A stretch of 64,000 nucleotides of DNA from CAVQMC01 sp963713505 (lineage in GTDB: Bacteria > Bacteroidota > Ignavibacteria > Ignavibacteriales > Ignavibacteriaceae): the NCBI GenBank assembly GCA_963713505.1, contig CAVQMC010000012.1, forward strand, positions 1-64,000, read 5' to 3'. Shown here piece by piece: positions 53,918-64,000 of the stretch (its first letter is position 1; every line of letters starts with the position of its first letter). A model generated the notes under the pieces. The model saw nothing but the letters and a program-made list of their open reading frames with translations. It had not been told where the DNA came from and did no database searches. A program made the translations under genes and the position numbers.

Positions 53918-54767
53918 ATGAAAAGGTTCATTTTTTTCCTTTACGGAATAGTCTGTTATTTAATATTTTTTGCTACATTTCTTTATGCAATTGGATTTAT
54001 TGGAAATTTTGCAGTTCCTAAAACTGTTGATGCCGGATTTCAGGGCGGAACTTCTTTTGCATGGATTGTTGATATTTTACTGCTTTCTTTATTTGCAATT
54101 CAGCATAGTGTTATGGCAAGGCAGGGATTCAAAAAATGGTGGACTAAAATTGTTCCAAAAGAAATTGAGAGAAGCACATATGTTTTATTCGCGAGTTTAG
54201 CCCTCATTATAATGTTTTTATTCTGGCGTCCAATACCCGAAACAGTTTGGAATATACAAAGTTCCTTTTTTGCTGGTTTAATGTATGCACTATTTTTCAC
54301 CGGATTCTTTGTAGTACTGCTTGTAACTTTTTTAATAAACCACTTTAATCTTTTTGGTTTGCAGCAAGTATATAGAAACTTGAAACAACAGGAGCAATCT
54401 CATCCTCAATTTGTAAAACCATTTTTATATAAAATTGTTCGTCACCCTCTTTATCTTGGTTTTATAATTGCATTTTGGGCAATACCTCAAATGACTGTCG
54501 GACATTTACTGTTTGCTTTTGCTTCGACCGGATATATACTTGTTGCAATGCAGTTAGAAGAAAGAGATTTAGTAAGAGTTCACGGTAGAAACATATTTAA
54601 GATATCAGCAGGAAGTTTCACAAATAATTCCTATGCCGCCAAAGAAAATTGGCGAGATAAAACAGCACAAAGATAAAGATTTGGTTAGTATTCCGAATTA
54701 TATCCATTTTGACGTTTTAGGAAACATTATAGTAGTGACAAGTCATGACTTGTCACTACATAAGTAA
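53918..54767 (+). pseudogene. mddA: methanethiol S-methyltransferase (MddA/NnrU-like) membrane protein, frameshift near the 3' end
   Basis: MddA methylates methanethiol to dimethyl sulfide with S-adenosylmethionine. Five membrane helices are visible. LLLSLFAIQHSVMARQGFKK, HFNLFGLQQVY and IVRHPLYLGFIIAFWAIPQM are family hallmarks, ending MQLEERDLVRVHG. The first frame then diverges to a stop at 54676. Removing one base near 54587 gives ETYLRYQQEVSQIIPMPPKK, the expected C-terminus, and runs on to 54767 through a palindromic repeat. A strong aaggag site lies upstream. A related NnrU-type membrane enzyme remains possible. Confidence 0.78.
54732..54759. repeat. 28-bp perfect palindrome (REP-like)
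   Basis: The half-site gtagtgacaagtca is followed directly by its reverse complement, with no spacer. It lies between the converging mddA-like and sortilin-like genes, and in the corrected frame it encodes part of the mddA C-terminus. It may act as a bidirectional terminator or be a dispersed REP-like element. I see no second copy in the window. Confidence 0.85.
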
Positions 54768-54782
54768 TAATTAATTGTGACT

Positions 54783-57700
54783 CTACTCCTGAAAAGGTAC
54801 ACTTTTCTCAATTCTCAGCCATCTATCAGTAAGATTTTTTAGGTTAGCTTTTAAATCTTCAAATAAATCTTTTTGACCTTGGGTTGGTGCAGCATCGGCA
54901 CTTTCAACCGTTGTAATCAAACCAGCAAGTCTGTTTGTTATGGTGCCCAAATTGGGATTTCCTTTTTTTTCTATAACATTAAGAGTATCATAAACCGATG
55001 GTTCAATAACTTCCTTTTTTTCTTTAAAAGCACCTCAATCTTCTTATAAAGTGAATAACTTTTCTGAAGTTCTTTGTTTATTTCAAGTGCCAAATCTAAT
55101 TGTTCTTTTAATGCTCTTTCTGAGGTCATTACTCTTGGATCCAATTTAACTACAAAAGGTTGCGTATAATCCCTGCCGTTAACTGATAATGTTGCAAAAT
55201 ATTTTCCGGGAATAACTAAAGGCCCTTGAGGATTTAATGGCGTATCTGCATCCCAAACTGCCGCAATTGAATATCCATATCTTAAAGCTTCAGGTCTTGG
55301 GTAGCGGAGATTCCAAATAAAACGATGCATCCCTTTTTCATTTGAGAGTTTTTGTTTTTTACCAACCCATTCTTTTTGAAAATATCTATATGCGGGTAAT
55401 TTTTTTTCTTCCTCATTACTTGTAAAGCTATTAATAATATTTCCGGTAGAATCTTTAATAGTAAGTTTTATTTCTGAAGCAATATTATCTTTTAACCAGT
55501 AATCTATCATTGCACCTGTCGGGGGGTTTTGTCCTAATGGAGTTGATGGAGGCCAGGGTGTATCGTGGCTTTCACTTTCTCTCAATCTGTAGGCATCAGA
55601 AGGTTTAAACAAATGGACATCTGTATTAATGATATTTTTATCAAGTTCGTGCAGCGGTTCTAGATTATCTAAAACCCAAATTCCTCTTCCCTGTGTGCAT
55701 GCTATTAAATCTCCTTTGTGAACTAATAAATCTCTCACCATCGTTGTTGGAAAATTTAACGTTAACGGCTGCCAGTTATTTCCGTCATCAAAAGTAACAT
55801 ATACACTTCTGTTTGTTCCTGCATATAATAATCCTTTTCTCGCCGAATCAGCCCTAACTACATTTACATATTCATCTTTAGGCAATCCGTTAATTATTAT
55901 TTGCCACGATTTTCCGCTGTCAGTTGTTTTATAAATTAATGGTTCAATTTTACCAAGTCGATGCATATTAATTCCAGCATAAGACGTATTAACAGAAAAA
56001 GGAGACAAAGCTATTGCATCAATCCTAGCCCAAATTGGTAACTTAGGGGGGGATACATTTTCCCAATTTTTTCCACTGTCTGTAGTCAATTTAATTAATC
56101 CATCATCGGTACCAATCCAAATAATGTTTTTATCAATGGGTGAAGGTGCAATCGTGTAGATTACACCATAACCTGCATCATAAGCCTGCTTATAATTTGG
56201 ATTATCAGAATCTTCAGCGCCTTCCTTTTTACCTGAAAGATCCGGACTTATTATTTCCCAATTGTCTCCATCGTTAGTAGATTTAAATAAAAATTGAGAC
56301 CCCATATACATAGAACGTGAACCTAAAGGTGAAAATTCCATTGGCGTAATCCAGGTATATCTATATTTTACAGTAGTAGGACGTTCGGCATAACTTGAAA
56401 CAGGCCACGGAGAAATTTGTGCAACCTGCCGGGTTTGTTCATTAAAACGGGACATATAACCGCCAAGCCCGGTACCAAAAATAATATTTGGGTTGCCGGG
56501 TTTTGGAACTTCATAATCCCTTTCACTTCCTCCAACCGGGTGCCAATCTCTTAATTCTATTACTCCGTAAGGACTACGGTTGAAAATTCCAACTGTCCCG
56601 TTATCCTGCTGTCCGCTGTAAATTTTATAAGGGAATTGATCGTCGGCAGCAACATGATAAAATTGTCCGGTCGGCTGGTTGTACCAGCTTGACCAGCTTT
56701 GTCCGCCGTTAACTGTTACAACACATCCTTGATCGGAAGCCGTAATCATATATCCAGGATGAGAAGGATTTATCCATAAGAAATGATAATCATCCCCTCC
56801 GGGTGCTCCTTTAAAATATTCGAAAGTTTTCCCGCCGTCTTCAGATCTGCTTATCGATTTACCCATAACATAAATTATATCCGGATTGTTCGGATCAACC
56901 GTAAGCCTACTGAAATATGAATTAGCTAGTGCACCGTTATCATTTACCCTTTTCCATGTTTTTCCGGCATCGTTTGAACGGAATAATCCGCTTTGACTTT
57001 TTTCTGCATCAATTGAAGCATAAACAATTTTGCCATTGCTGCCTGGTGCAACAGCAACACCAATTCTGCCAATCATTCCTTTTAGCAGATTATTGCTATT
57101 TAATTTTTTCCAAGTTTTGCCGCCATCTTCACTTTTATAAATACCGGAATGTATTCCTCTTTGCGGCATGAAATAATCAAGCCATGGATGCATCTGCATT
57201 TGCCACATTGCGGCATAAACAATTTTTGGATTATTTATATCCCAAGCTAAATCTACTGCTCCGGTACTGTCATTTAAATAAAGAACTTTCTGCCAATCTT
57301 TACCACTGTTTGTTGTTAAGAAAACCCCGCGCTCATTATTCGGTTCAAAAACATGACCTAAAGCTGCAACTAAAACTTTTTGAGGATTTTGCGGGTCAAT
57401 TAAAATTCTGCCAATATATCTGGTATCTTTTAAACCAATATTTTTCCATGAACTTCCTGCATTTGTCGATCTATAAACTCCATCACCTGAAAGGATATCA
57501 TATCTAACTGCAACCTGTCCGGTTCCGGCATAAATATAATTTGGATTCGAATTTGAAATAGCTATCGCTCCAATGGAAGAAGATTTTTCATTCTGCATTA
57601 AGGGTTTCCAGGTTCTGCCTGCATCATTAGTTTTCCAGACTCCGCCGCCTGCAGCTCCAAAATAATAAGTGTTTATTGAATCTTTAACCCCTTCCGCCAT

Positions 57701-57898
57701 TGTAGCCCAGCCTGCTCTGAAAGGTCCTACTAATCTCCATTTCATTCCTGAATAAGCTTCTAAAGGAATGGTTTGAGATTGAATGGAAGGATTAAACATT
57801 AATATTATTACTACTAGAAAAAAAACTGAATTAGTAAATTTAATTACCGAATCAAATATTAAATTATTCAGAATTGCTTTTGGAAAAAATTTATGCAT
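54783..57898 (-). pseudogene. secreted sortilin/BNR-repeat beta-propeller protein, frameshift near the C-terminus
   Basis: The reconstructed product has about 1035 residues. A signal peptide (about 20-42) is followed by two propellers built from VPS10/BNR repeats with Asp-box motifs (NDAGRTWKPLMQ, STNAGSSWKNIG, EDGGKTWKKLNS). From about residue 790 there is a beta-sandwich tail (DYWLKDNIASEIKLTIKDST). The first frame ends at 54971 after KKKRKLLNH. With an indel in the A/T run near 55012-55030 it reads on as YDTLNVIEKKGNPNLGTITN to ...RIEKSVPFQE at 54783. Such proteins are often mislabelled glycosyl hydrolases; no catalytic residues are seen. No T9SS domain. Confidence 0.85.
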
Positions 57899-58338
57899 TA
57901 ATTTTCCATTGTAATATAATGAGTTAAAGAAATAATTATTAAATGTTCATCTTTATTTTCTAAAATATCTACAGTTTTTAAGATATGAAAATTTTTAGTC
58001 AAATTATTGAATTTAGTTCAGAGAAATGATAATTATGTTGATAGGGAATAGATTTATTTACAGAGAAAATTTTAAATATATTAATTAAATCTTATAAACT
58101 TATTTGCCAAATGAAAAATAAATTTACACAAATTTAATTATGATCAGTGGTTATATCCAATTATAAATTGCTTGACAGTCAAAAATAATATTATGATCTT
58201 TCATAAGCTCGTTCAAGAGAATCCCCCCATTTCTTTTGATGGTAAAAGAGTCAAAGCCTGGTGTTCCCCCAGCATCAGGCTTTTTTATTTTTAAATAAAA
58301 ATTAATTTTTATATAATGAAGTTTTTTGATTCGTGATC
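57899..58338. other. AT-rich intergenic region with a plus-strand terminator
   Basis: About 440 bases between two minus-strand genes. No protein gene is visible. A TTGACA followed 14 bases later by TATGAT at about 58171-58196 looks promoter-like but has short spacing. A strong plus-strand terminator follows at 58253. A short RNA of about 90 bases could be made in between, but there is no direct support. Confidence 0.4.
58253..58287 (+). terminator. orphan plus-strand Rho-independent terminator
   Basis: The stem aaagcctg pairs with caggcttt, with further tg/ca pairing inside, and six T follow. Nearest protein genes on both sides are on the minus strand, so it must end an unannotated plus-strand transcript or be a relic. 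Confidence 0.7.
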
Positions 58339-60516
58339 TTAGAAATAGTATAAATATTTCAACTTTAATACTCCCGCTCTATTTACAACATGCATTCTAC
58401 TTGGAAGTAATTCTCCGTTTGAACCGTATTGATCGCTTCTATCTCTAACTTCGTTGATTGCAAAATATACCCAGCTTTTTGGTAAGAAATTCCATGCAAA
58501 TAAGAGCCCGCCGATAACATGTTCAAGTTTATCTGCAGATCTTACAAAAAGATTATCAACATAAATTCTAATATTTAAATTATTAATTGGAGTTAAAGAA
58601 AAATATGGTCTTGCGTTATAAGTTATGTCTTCAATATTTCCTTGGGGATTTCCTTCAATATACATATCGTAAGAAGTACCTAAAGTTAAAATATCCAAAG
58701 CTATCCAATCTATTGCAGCGCCCCAATAAGTATAAAAAGCCAAATATTCTCTATTAAAGTTATAAGTTTTTTCATACCCACCCCATAAGTTTCCGCTCCA
58801 ACTCGGACTTGTACTAAACCATGAACTTAAAGAAGCGGAATAACTAGTATATTTTATATCCGAATCTTTTGATTTACCAATCGATACATTTATTTCGTAA
58901 CCCCAATTATCTCTTAACTGCATATTGAAACCTAAAAACGCAGAATGATCTGTATATAGATCCGCATCTTCATAATATAAGTTTGTACCGCCGTAAACTA
59001 ATATTTGTCGAATGTATCCTTTATCCATTAACCAAACGGGTCCGGTTAAGAATGAAAACATTCCTGTTCCCTTCCATGGAACATAACCAATCTGGCTTAT
59101 ATCAAAATTATTACCTATCAACCTTGTTTTTGCAAAATTAACCCATGTCTTTCCAAAGTTTATAAATCCGGCTGATGCGGCATAATCACCTTTAGAATTT
59201 TCAAAAGATCTTGCTAACTGATATGATAACTGCCAATCTGATTCTCTGAATGCTCCGTCGATATCAAGAACTCCGTAATTATTATCTTTTGTTTGTTTTC
59301 CGACAAATAATAATCCAACTTGTGAATTTTCCCAAAAGTTTCTTTTAATTCTTGCTGATCCGAAGAATGCTTTTTGTTCTGTTCTTAATGTATCATCTTC
59401 CATATAATTTTTTTCACCGGTCTTAGCTATAAATCCTCCATATTCCCAATCATGAATTCTACCGAACGCTTTAGTTCCAAAATTTAATGGAACATCGCTT
59501 CCGTCCGGCAGCTTTTTACCAATTCTTCTGGAATAAAATAGATCGAGCGGACTGTAAAACCCGGTGTTGCTTTCTTTGCCGGAAGCCATAAAAATTTCGT
59601 TTCCTTCTGTAAAAAACGGTCTGCGTTCACTGAAAAAAGTTTCATATCTTGAAATATTAAAATCAAAAGGATCGGCTTCAATTTGTGCAAAATCCGGGTT
59701 GGCTGTGAATTGAAATTTTAATTGAGATGAAGGATTAAATAATATATCCAAACCGGCTTCGGGATCAATTTTGTATTTACCGTCATTTAAATAAGTTGCT
59801 TTAGTTATTCCAACAGGATAAATTTCTAAATTTAATCCGCCTTCTGGAGGTTTAAAACCATTTAAATTTAGAGTTCCGAATTTAGAAACTCTCATACCTT
59901 CATTTTCATTGTAGCGGCACCAATATAAATCTTCAGTTTTTGCAGGAATCCACCTGTCGAAATCTATTCCCCATACATTTAATTTATCGTTATACTGAAT
60001 TGATTTGTAAGGAATTTTCATTTCGACAACAAATCCCCATTTATAAATCTTAGAAGAAGAAAACCAAATACCGTCCCAGTTGTAATCTCTGTTTCGGTTA
60101 TCATCAAGCATACGTGAATCGTTTCTAACATTTGATGCAGTTACTGCAAACTTGTAAGCAGTTTTTTTATCACCGAATGTATCCAGCATAATAGAAACGA
60201 TATCCCCGCCGAATTGATCCAGCATTCCGGTAGTATTTTGAATATCATTCTGATCATCATAGCAAATTATTAAACAATAAAGCGCATCACTTGAAGTGAG
60301 AACTTTTGCAACCGTTCTATAAGTAGGTGGTTTATCGTAATACGGCTGTAACTGAAAAAAGTTTGTAGCAGAATCCGCTTCGCTCCAAACTGGATCTATA
60401 ATTCCGTCAAGTTTTATTTCGTCATTAACTTTGATAAGATTTAATCTTTTATCGGCATTTTGAGATGATGCCAGTATTGTAGTAGTGAACAATAATAGTA
60501 AAATGTATTTTCTCAT
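58339..60516 (-). CDS. CBM9-like / DUF5916 outer-membrane protein
   Basis: The product has 725 residues. A signal peptide (1-18) is followed by a CBM9-like domain (about 25-210; DGIIDPVWSEADSATNFFQL, MLDTFGDKKTAYKFAVTASN, KIYKWGFVVEMKIPYKSIQY). From about 220 the DUF5916 barrel begins: LDILFNPSSQLKFQFTANPD, then FAQIEADPFDFNISRYETFF and SERRPFFTEG. The last residues (VLKLKYLYYF) end in Phe, fitting an outer-membrane barrel. Some relatives lie beside TonB or peptidase genes; function is unknown. The frame is intact. Confidence 0.88.
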   Translation of the reverse strand: MRKYILLLLFTTTILASSQNADKRLNLIKVNDEIKLDGIIDPVWSEADSATNFFQLQPYYDKPPTYRTVAKVLTSSDALYCLIICYDDQNDIQNTTGMLDQFGGDIVSIMLDTFGDKKTAYKFAVTASNVRNDSRMLDDNRNRDYNWDGIWFSSSKIYKWGFVVEMKIPYKSIQYNDKLNVWGIDFDRWIPAKTEDLYWCRYNENEGMRVSKFGTLNLNGFKPPEGGLNLEIYPVGITKATYLNDGKYKIDPEAGLDILFNPSSQLKFQFTANPDFAQIEADPFDFNISRYETFFSERRPFFTEGNEIFMASGKESNTGFYSPLDLFYSRRIGKKLPDGSDVPLNFGTKAFGRIHDWEYGGFIAKTGEKNYMEDDTLRTEQKAFFGSARIKRNFWENSQVGLLFVGKQTKDNNYGVLDIDGAFRESDWQLSYQLARSFENSKGDYAASAGFINFGKTWVNFAKTRLIGNNFDISQIGYVPWKGTGMFSFLTGPVWLMDKGYIRQILVYGGTNLYYEDADLYTDHSAFLGFNMQLRDNWGYEINVSIGKSKDSDIKYTSYSASLSSWFSTSPSWSGNLWGGYEKTYNFNREYLAFYTYWGAAIDWIALDILTLGTSYDMYIEGNPQGNIEDITYNARPYFSLTPINNLNIRIYVDNLFVRSADKLEHVIGGLLFAWNFLPKSWVYFAINEVRDRSDQYGSNGELLPSRMHVVNRAGVLKLKYLYYF

Positions 60517-60856
60517 AAATTTAATTTATTTTTTATTAATTAGACTATTGAAATGAGAATTTTGTTACTGTTAAAATTTTCATTTTACCTTCCACTTGCT
60601 AAATATCTATATAAAAGAATATTATTATTTATTTTTTATGATGAAGAGAAAAGAAATTTGGTGAGCGGTATTTATTAGTGATGTTTGATGTTGTTTTTTA
60701 ATGTGATGGGGAACTTTAAAGTGGATAATTTGAAATAACACGGGATTAATCCCGGTGTTAATGAGAAATTAACTCTAAAAAATTAAAAAATAACTTTAAT
60801 AGTTTTAACAGAATTTTTAGGTGTCCTAACTTAACAGTTTTGCATTTAAACTTTAA
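60517..60856. other. intergenic region upstream of the DUF5916 gene
   Basis: About 340 bases without a complete gene. It should contain the minus-strand promoter of the DUF5916 gene. The words 'cgggattaatcccg' at about 60741-60754 form a short perfect palindrome that could be an operator. The right end borders the permease remnant. Confidence 0.45.
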
Positions 60857-61090
60857 TGGATTTTCTTCGGATTAACGGCAGCAACTATTTTTATTTTTCG
60901 AAAAAGAAAATTGAACTCAGATACCGGGTATAAAACTCCCCTTTATCCTTTGCCTCCTCTTTTCTTTATAGCAGTCTCAATATGGTTTGTAATAAACACT
61001 TTAATTGAAAAACCCGGGCAGGCAATTGCCGGAATAATTATGCTTGGCCTTGGTGTTCCAATCTATTTTTACTGGAAGAATAAAAAATAA
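60857..61090 (+). pseudogene. C-terminal remnant of an APC-family amino-acid permease
   Basis: No start codon is present. The frame reads WIFFGLTAATIFIFRKRKLN, then GYKTPLYPLPPLFFIAVSIW, then FVINTLIEKPGQAIAGIIML and GVPIYFYWKNKK to a stop at 61088-61090. This is the end of an LAT-like amino-acid permease: last helices, the RxP-YKxPxYPxxP loop and the GLPxYxYW tail. The upstream helices, about 400 residues, are missing. It lies on the plus strand between two minus-strand genes. It is a deletion relic. Confidence 0.85.
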
Positions 61091-61156
61091 ACTACAGCAT
61101 TACGCAAAAAGAACAGCTCCAGGTGTTGACTTTATGCGCTTTGCTTTAATCATAAA

Positions 61157-64000
61157 TCAGAAATAAACCTTTACCGTTTCAACCGAATGCTTTTTTGTTT
61201 TAACTTTAATTTCATTCCCGTTAAAATCAACCGGGTTTTTATCTTCTTCCATAAAATCGGATTCAAAAACTTTTTTAGGAGTTTTCGGTAGAATCAAAGT
61301 TGCTTCACTTCCACTTCCGTTTGAATCATACCACTGAAAGACAATTGCGTTTGAATTTAAAGATTTCTTTACACTTGTTAAAATTAATCCGTCGCCTTCC
61401 AATTTTATAAAAGAACCTTCCAGTTTGAGCGAGCCTTTATGGATTGTATTCTCTTTAGCTATCAAAGGCTGATTGAAATCGTAACCTTTTTCCACTGTTC
61501 CTGCCTCTTTCCAGCTGCCGGAATGAGGATAGAGTGAATATTCGATTGAATGTTTTCCCATATCGGTTGTCGGATCGGGCCATTTTGGCGACCGCAGCAA
61601 TGATAATCTCATAACGTTGTCCTTAATATCATAACCGTACTTTGAATTATTTATTAAGCTGACACCATAATTTCCATCGGAAAGATCTGCCCACTTTTCG
61701 GCAGGAACTTCAAACCTTGCTTTTTCCCATTTTGTATTTCTCTGTGTTGATCTTTGAATCGAACCGTAAGGAATTTCAAAAGTCGCCATCGTATCCTCAA
61801 CAGCAACCGGGAATGCAACTTTAAGCATCGTATGCTCTTCCCACCAATCGACATCGGTTTTAAAATCAATTCTGTCAATTCCTTTATATAAAATAATATC
61901 TTGTGTAAAAAACGACGAAGGAAAATTTTCAGTCGGGAAATCTTTTTGTACATCCGGCTTTAAATAATCACGGTACAATCTAACAATAACTCTAACCGGG
62001 CCGTTTTCAACAACTTCTGCATTTTTGAAATGAGAAGGGTATTCAACTCCGGTTAATCCGATATTCCAGGCATCCCACTGTTTTGGTTTATCTTCAAGAA
62101 GTTGAAGTTTGTTTCCTTCGGATGTTAAAATTTCTTTATCATTTTTCTTATCGTAAATGCTGCTTATCCACCCGGTTGAAGTATCGATTTTTATTTTGAA
62201 AAATTTATTTTCTAACCCGGTTGTCGAAACATTCAAACTACTTTGTTGATTTTGAGTATTTCCTTTCCTAAGTATATAAGTTTTATAGCCTAACGAAGGA
62301 ACATCTTCCGCAATGAAAATTATTTGGTTTGTCAATCTGTCTACCGGAACAATTTGCGATGGTATTTCTTTTCCATTTAAATCATAAACTGAATAACTTG
62401 ACTTATCTCCTTCCTGGATTTCAAACTTCGCAACATCGGTTCTTATCCAATTTAGAGAATTATAAACTGTTAGAGGAATACCACTCTTCACTTCCGAAGT
62501 ATTAATTTTTTTATTTATTTCATCAAGTGAAGAATTCAGCACAAAATTTCCCGATTCGACAGCCTTTTTATAATCAACTTTTGCATCGATGTAAACTTCT
62601 CTGATTCCCGAACCGGGAAGAATATCATGAAATTGATTGAACATTACTTTCTGCCATGCAAAGCTTAAATCTTTTTCATCATAATTATTTCCGAACAAAT
62701 TTGAAACCGATGAAAACTTTTCGGCTTCGGTTAAAAGATTTTCACACTTCCGATTATACTTTTTTATTGCATCGTGAGATGTATAAGTTCCGCGGTGATA
62801 TTCAAGATAAAGTTCATCATCCCATGTAGGAACTTCTTTTAAATCCTGTTTCTTAAGCCAGTTCAAATATTCTTCAGCCGTTCCGTATTTTATGTTTGGA
62901 TAAATGTCGAGAGTTTTTAAATGAGCAATTCTTTTCGTCATTTCGATTGAAGGACCGCCGCCGTGATCGCCCAATCCAAATAGTATAAGCATATTTTGAA
63001 ATCCGGTATTTGCTTCAAACTGCCTCATCCAATCAACCAACTGAAATGCCTGGGTAATTGTATTCACGTAATCGAACGGGAAATAAGAAAGTATTTTTGA
63101 GCCGTCGGAAGATTCCCACCAAAAAACTCTGTAGGGAAAAACGTTCGTATCGTTCCAGCCGATTTTTTGCGTAATGAAAGCATCGATTCCTGCGTTTTGA
63201 TAAAACATCGGCATATTCCAGTTATATCCGAACGAATCGGGATTCCAGCCCAAATCGACATTAACACCAAGATTCTTTTTGAAATAATCTTTTGCATAAA
63301 GAAGCTGCCTGTCCCACGAAACACCGCTCGGCAAATTGCAGTCCGGTTCAATCCACATACCACCGACGACTTCCCACTTACCTTCTTTAACTTTTTGTTT
63401 TATTTCATCGAATACTTTAGGATATAAATCCTGCATCCACTTATAATATTGAGCGGCGCTTTGAGAGTAAGTTAAATTGGGTTCCGCTTTCATTATATTG
63501 AATACGGATGAGAAAGTATTCCGGCAAACCTGAATTGTCTCAAGATACCGCCACAACCATGCCGCATCTATATGCGCATTTGAATCGAAGAATAAAGTAA
63601 ATTGTTTCGCAAATTTTTTAACAGGTTCAAGACTGGCTCGAACTTCATCTAATGATTTTTCAAATGTTTTAACACCTCCTGTCCGGTAGGCAGGTCGCCG
63701 TTTCTTAATGCATCCACATCTACCTTTGTACATTCATTCTGAAGAAGATCATTCAATTTTGTTTTTTCACTTCTGCTGATTTTTGATTTATCGATTCCCG
63801 GATCGACTTTCACTCTTGCATTTGTCTGGTAAGTATCGAAACTCAATAATTTTTGTCCGGTACGAATGCTCATTGAAAAATCTTCAACTTTTTGCCGGAG
63901 AGGTTGTGAGTTTTCAATATCAAGCTGCGCACCGATTAATCTTAATGGACCGCCTGTCTTGATTGCTTTAATGGCTACTATAAATTTTTCTCCCGGCTTT
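61157..64000 (-). pseudogene. GH38 alpha-mannosidase, 5' end outside the window, one frameshift
   Basis: GH38 enzymes hydrolyse alpha-mannosides with retention and use zinc. FFDSNAHIDAAWLWRYLETI carries the metal-binding His-x-Asp, GWNPDSFGYNWNMPMFYQNA the nucleophile Asp, and GLGDHGGGPSIEMTKRIAHL and MFNQFHDILPGSGIREVYID further metal ligands. The middle and C-terminal beta domains follow to 61157. The frame breaks at about 63670: DALRNGDLPTGQEVLK continues as TFEKSLDEVRASLEPVKK if one A is added to the run. Upstream codons run off the window end (KPGEKFIVAIKAIKTGGPLR). More than 940 residues are visible, so the N-terminal domain is long. Confidence 0.9.

Noticed and set aside
54783..57898. 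Annotation of the BNR-repeat protein as a glycosyl hydrolase or sialidase
   Set aside because: Asp-box repeats are structural; no arginine triad or other catalytic residues of sialidases are visible.
1..64000. CRISPR arrays, prophage or plasmid backbone
   Set aside because: I saw no regularly spaced direct repeats, cas genes, phage structural genes or replication/partition genes.

Overview
The window joins two unrelated pieces of DNA. Bases 1 to about 1940 are strongly GC-rich and look actinobacterial: a frame-shifted IS256-family transposase, then a fragment of a type I polyketide synthase (AT linker plus dehydratase domain). At about 1925-1965, inside the dehydratase domain, base composition and gene content change abruptly to AT-rich DNA that continues to the end. 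The fused reading frame passes from a PKS dehydratase straight into a TolC-like protein that lacks its N-terminus. I read this as an assembly or library chimera, not a biological fusion.

The other 62 kb suggests a bacterium of the Ignavibacteria / Bacteroidota-Chlorobi group. Three secreted proteins end in the type IX secretion sorting domain of the 'SQNYPNPFNP...' kind, and there is a PorV-like outer-membrane protein, a DUF5916 barrel protein and many secreted beta-propellers. These are typical of Melioribacter/Ignavibacterium-like organisms. I have not run a search, so the rank is inference.

Layout: (1) 1.95-6.9 kb, a TolC / ABC-2 exporter operon with a four-helix-bundle (23S rRNA intervening-sequence protein) element, bounded by 23-bp inverted repeats, sitting between ATPase and permeases. 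(2) 7-9.9 kb, an ECF sigma / zinc anti-sigma / two CpxP-Spy-like proteins / lipoprotein operon on the minus strand. (3) 10-17 kb, housekeeping and accessory genes (adhA, thioesterase, DinB, nhaA, gpmA, PorV-like, response regulator, DUF2905). (4) 17-22.8 kb, a minus-strand block (GH13 amylase, two glycosyltransferases, DUF547, radical SAM, TlpA) dense in single-base frameshifts. (5) 23.4-26.6 kb, an unrecognised three-gene operon with a trans-envelope architecture. (6) 26.7-34.8 kb, a HisN-like phosphatase, tRNA-Ser, a T9SS FG-GAP protein flanked by structured non-coding DNA, a cupredoxin-like lipoprotein, a tandem two-domain Arr ADP-ribosyltransferase and a PAP2 phosphatase. (7) 35-45 kb, an octaheme cytochrome, a radical SAM protein, four small NifX-like proteins and a pyruvoyl arginine decarboxylase, bracketed by two sigma-54 activators; a candidate -24/-12 promoter precedes the cytochrome. 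(8) 45-48 kb, a TPR histidine kinase and its NarL-type regulator. (9) 48-64 kb, a flavin monooxygenase, methyltransferase-like membrane proteins, T9SS cargo, a sortilin-like propeller, a DUF5916 protein, an APC permease remnant and a GH38 alpha-mannosidase running off the end.

Many genes are broken by single-base indels, several in A or T runs, and reading on in the shifted frame restores the expected protein. This points to uncorrected sequencing error at least as much as to real gene decay. For each such gene I give the reconstructed extent. The most interesting biology is the NifX-like / radical SAM / octaheme cytochrome block, the trans-envelope operon, the tandem Arr protein and the inverted-repeat-bounded four-helix-bundle element.
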